Below are positions 16,062 through 17,932 of a stretch of DNA of 17,932 nucleotides, in pieces. A program made the position numbers and the translations under genes. The stretch lies in NCBI GenBank assembly GCA_964511065.1, contig CAZEEG010000112.1, positions 1-17,932 of the forward strand, written 5' to 3'. Positions within the stretch are counted from its first letter, which is position 1; the number at the start of each line of letters is the position of its first letter. Below the pieces are notes generated by a model that was not told the origin of the DNA, ran no database searches, and saw nothing but the letters and a program-made list of their open reading frames with translations. This DNA comes from CALBRZ01 sp964511065. Its GTDB lineage: Bacteria > Planctomycetota > Planctomycetia > Pirellulales > S012-138.

Positions 16062-16371
16062 CGGACAGGTTCCTGGAAGTTTGGTCGCTGTACGGCGGCG
16101 CAGTAAGCCGCCGGATGCTACCAGTCTAACAGCCGCAATGGCGCGTGCCACCGAGTCCATGTGCCGGAAGCATGTCCCGGGCCTTCGATCCAGGCGCAGC
16201 GTTGTTCCGGTGTATGCCGCCATCACACCCGGTGCTCGTGGCCGGTTTGAGGCGCAGATACTTGCCCCAGCTTGACAAAGAATCGTTGAAACGCCCCGCG
16301 CCGCAGCGCACATTTGACGGCGGTGGGGACGGCATCGGCTGCAACGACCTTGTTCGCGGGAGGCTCCATCC
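16062..16371. other. Divergent intergenic region (isomerase / deacetylase-like)
   Basis: These 310 bases lie between two divergent start codons and hold no gene I can support. They must contain the promoters of both genes. TTGACA at 16272-16277 has no acceptable -10 element 16-18 bases away. A near sigma-54 site on the minus strand (16135-16150) has its two halves one base too far apart. Confidence 0.45.
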
Positions 16372-17769
16372 ATGTTGCCCAACTGCACGCGCCGCGAGTT
16401 TCTTCATGCGGCCGCCTGCTCTGCCGCGGCCGCTGCGCTGGGCGGAAGCGGCCAGCGCCTGCTGGCCCAAGTGCCGGGGGAACGGCCTTCACGCGATGCC
16501 AGCGTCGAGCCGCTGAATCCTCGCATGCGGGTACCGTTGTCGTTCATCATCGACGACTCCACGTGCCTGGTGAATTTGAACAAGTTTGCGGTACCGCAGT
16601 TTGCCGCCGCGTTTGGCTACCAGCGGTATCGGGAGCAGAACTGGCGGGCGTGGCCCGATGAGATTCCCGACGACTTCGTCCGCAAGTTCGGCAACTGGTG
16701 CGGTGAACATGGCATTCGCGGCAAGTACAGCGTGGTGCCCTACCCGGCTTGCGTGGGGCGGCTGGACCGCGAGTTGCCCGGCTGGACTTCCCAGGAACTG
16801 AAAGCGAGTATCGACCTGGTCCGGGAGTTGATGCTGCCCAACTGGGACATCCATCCGGAGATGGTCACGCACACCCGCGTGATCGACACCAAGACCGGAC
16901 ATCCATACCCGGAACGCAGCCCCCGTTACATGGAAAACTGGGACTGGACGACGGGCCGCAGCGTCGACGAGTTGTGCGATTATCTCACCTATGCGCTGAA
17001 GATCCTCAAGAACATTGGCTTGCCCTGCGAGGGCATCACCACCCCGGGCGGTTTTGCCGGTCGCGTGGTGCCCGAGTTGTCCCAGGCCACGCTGCAATCG
17101 GTGCGCGACGTGTTCGGCACGGAGATTCCGCACTACTTCAAGTTCGTGGAATCGAGCGGCAACCGCAGCACCGCGCCGCGCGTGGAGTACGCTGCCGGCC
17201 TGGATGGCGACGACCCTCGCTGCGTGGTATCCATCATTGCCTGCACGGGCGATTGGACCGGAGGCTGGGATTGCTCAGACCGCGGCCATGTCGATCGTTT
17301 CATCACGCCCGATCTCCAAGGCGGCCGCATGGTCGAAGTGATCGAGCGCGGCGAACCGGCAATCATGCTGTGCCATTGGACCGGGATCTACTTCAACGGC
17401 GAGGAGGTGGGGTTCAAGGTCTTTCAGGAAGCGGTGAAGCGGTTGCATACCCGCTTCGATCATCTGCAATGGATGAAGCTGACCGACATTGCCCGGTATT
17501 GGGCAGCCCGGGAACTCACGCAGTCGGCGCGGCAAGGCAGTCAGTTTACGTTTACGGCCCCGTTTGCTTGCCCTGGGTTCACCGTGCGCCTCAAGGGGGT
17601 GGATGCGATGCGGCCCCCGCGTGTAACGGCCGCCGACAAGCCGCTGGAACTGCACCGCAAGCGGCGGCCACTGGAACTGGAAGCCGGCACCTACTTGGCC
17701 GAGAACGATGCGCTGGTGCTGTGCTTCGACCTGCCTCCCGGTAAGACCGTGGTTGAAGTCAACGCGTAG
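16372..17769 (+). CDS. Tat-exported protein, polysaccharide-deacetylase-like
   Basis: The protein has 465 residues. The start ATG 16372 has GGGAGG 8 bases upstream and opens on a twin-arginine leader, TRREFLHAA with R7 and R8, then an Ala-rich core to about residue 33. The body shows features of a NodB-type deacetylase barrel: a strand ending in the acid pair D61-D62 (VPLSFIIDDS), a histidine-rich loop DIHPEMVTHTRVID with H161 and H167, ITTPGGFAG (222-230) and the late histidine strand MLCHWTGIYFNGEE. The histidine spacing (HxxxxxH) differs from the usual HxxxH, so the family assignment is inference. The C-terminal 90 residues (about 380-465) look like a small beta-rich domain. It is exported and divergent from a sugar isomerase-like gene, which fits carbohydrate modification. 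Alternatively it is an uncharacterised alpha/beta-barrel protein of unknown substrate. Confidence 0.8.
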   Translation: MLPNCTRREFLHAAACSAAAAALGGSGQRLLAQVPGERPSRDASVEPLNPRMRVPLSFIIDDSTCLVNLNKFAVPQFAAAFGYQRYREQNWRAWPDEIPDDFVRKFGNWCGEHGIRGKYSVVPYPACVGRLDRELPGWTSQELKASIDLVRELMLPNWDIHPEMVTHTRVIDTKTGHPYPERSPRYMENWDWTTGRSVDELCDYLTYALKILKNIGLPCEGITTPGGFAGRVVPELSQATLQSVRDVFGTEIPHYFKFVESSGNRSTAPRVEYAAGLDGDDPRCVVSIIACTGDWTGGWDCSDRGHVDRFITPDLQGGRMVEVIERGEPAIMLCHWTGIYFNGEEVGFKVFQEAVKRLHTRFDHLQWMKLTDIARYWAARELTQSARQGSQFTFTAPFACPGFTVRLKGVDAMRPPRVTAADKPLELHRKRRPLELEAGTYLAENDALVLCFDLPPGKTVVEVNA

Positions 17770-17932
17770 CCGCCAATCGATGGCGACCGTTTCGCCGCCC
17801 CTGGTGGCGCGCCGCGTCGGGATCGGGTAGCGGCCGCCGCGATCGGGCAGGCTGGTCGATACAGAAGGAAACGCCGTCGCGAGATGGGCTTCCAACGTGG
17901 CTGCAAATCATCCAGTGGTACGGCGAGTTCCG
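17770..17932. other. Non-coding right edge
   Basis: These 163 bases follow the last stop codon. I see no supported gene, terminator with T-run, or repeat. A short minus-strand frame across the edge has no recognisable motif. Confidence 0.4.

Noticed and set aside
16135..16150. Sigma-54-like halves TGGCACG and TTGC on the minus strand before the isomerase gene
   Set aside because: Both halves match, but the spacing is one base too long (GG-N11-GC), which normally abolishes recognition.
16272..16277. TTGACA box as a -35 element before the deacetylase-like gene
   Set aside because: The sequence 16-18 bases downstream is GC-rich with no TATAAT-like element.

Overview
The window looks like chromosomal DNA of a planctomycete, most likely in or near the Pirellulales. 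The DNA is GC-rich. The strongest markers are a cytochrome-linked PSCyt1/PSCyt2/PSD1 (DUF1549/DUF1553) protein paired with a DUF1501 protein, a combination expanded in this phylum. Several Tat-exported (RRxFL-type) secreted proteins and a large TPR/ExbB/ExbD cluster support this. I see no tRNA, rRNA, CRISPR array, transposase or phage gene.

Layout. Positions 2-490 hold the 3' end of a conserved hypothetical gene, closed by a strong hairpin terminator (530-566). After a non-coding stretch containing three evenly spaced palindromic repeats (624-678), a plus-strand operon runs from 1020 to 7863. It encodes an exported 1062-residue TPR protein, an ExbB/TolQ-type proton channel, an ExbD/TolR-type partner, and a 713-residue membrane protein. 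That last protein has a TonB/TolA-like SxxxH transmembrane helix, a Pro/Ala-rich stretch and a squalene-cyclase-like alpha/alpha-barrel domain. I read this as a proton-motive-force-driven envelope machine in which the barrel protein takes the place of TonB/TolA. It is the most interesting part of the window.

Convergent to it is a minus-strand pair (12173 to 8147): PSCyt1/PSCyt2/PSD1 followed by DUF1501, both exported. A 536-bp intergenic region with a sigma-54-like site separates this pair from a divergent, exported di-haem cytochrome of the cytochrome c peroxidase/MauG type (12710-14182). Two hairpins (14199-14235 and 14286-14320) separate the cytochrome from the next minus-strand genes. These are a Tat-exported sugar isomerase/epimerase-like TIM barrel (16061-15099) and, downstream of it, a small SAM methyltransferase (14995-14336). 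Divergent from the isomerase is a Tat-exported protein with a polysaccharide-deacetylase-like look (16372-17769). The last 163 bases show no supported gene.

Taken together, the right half encodes exported redox and carbohydrate-type proteins. The left half encodes an energised envelope complex. Functional links between the two halves are not shown by the sequence.
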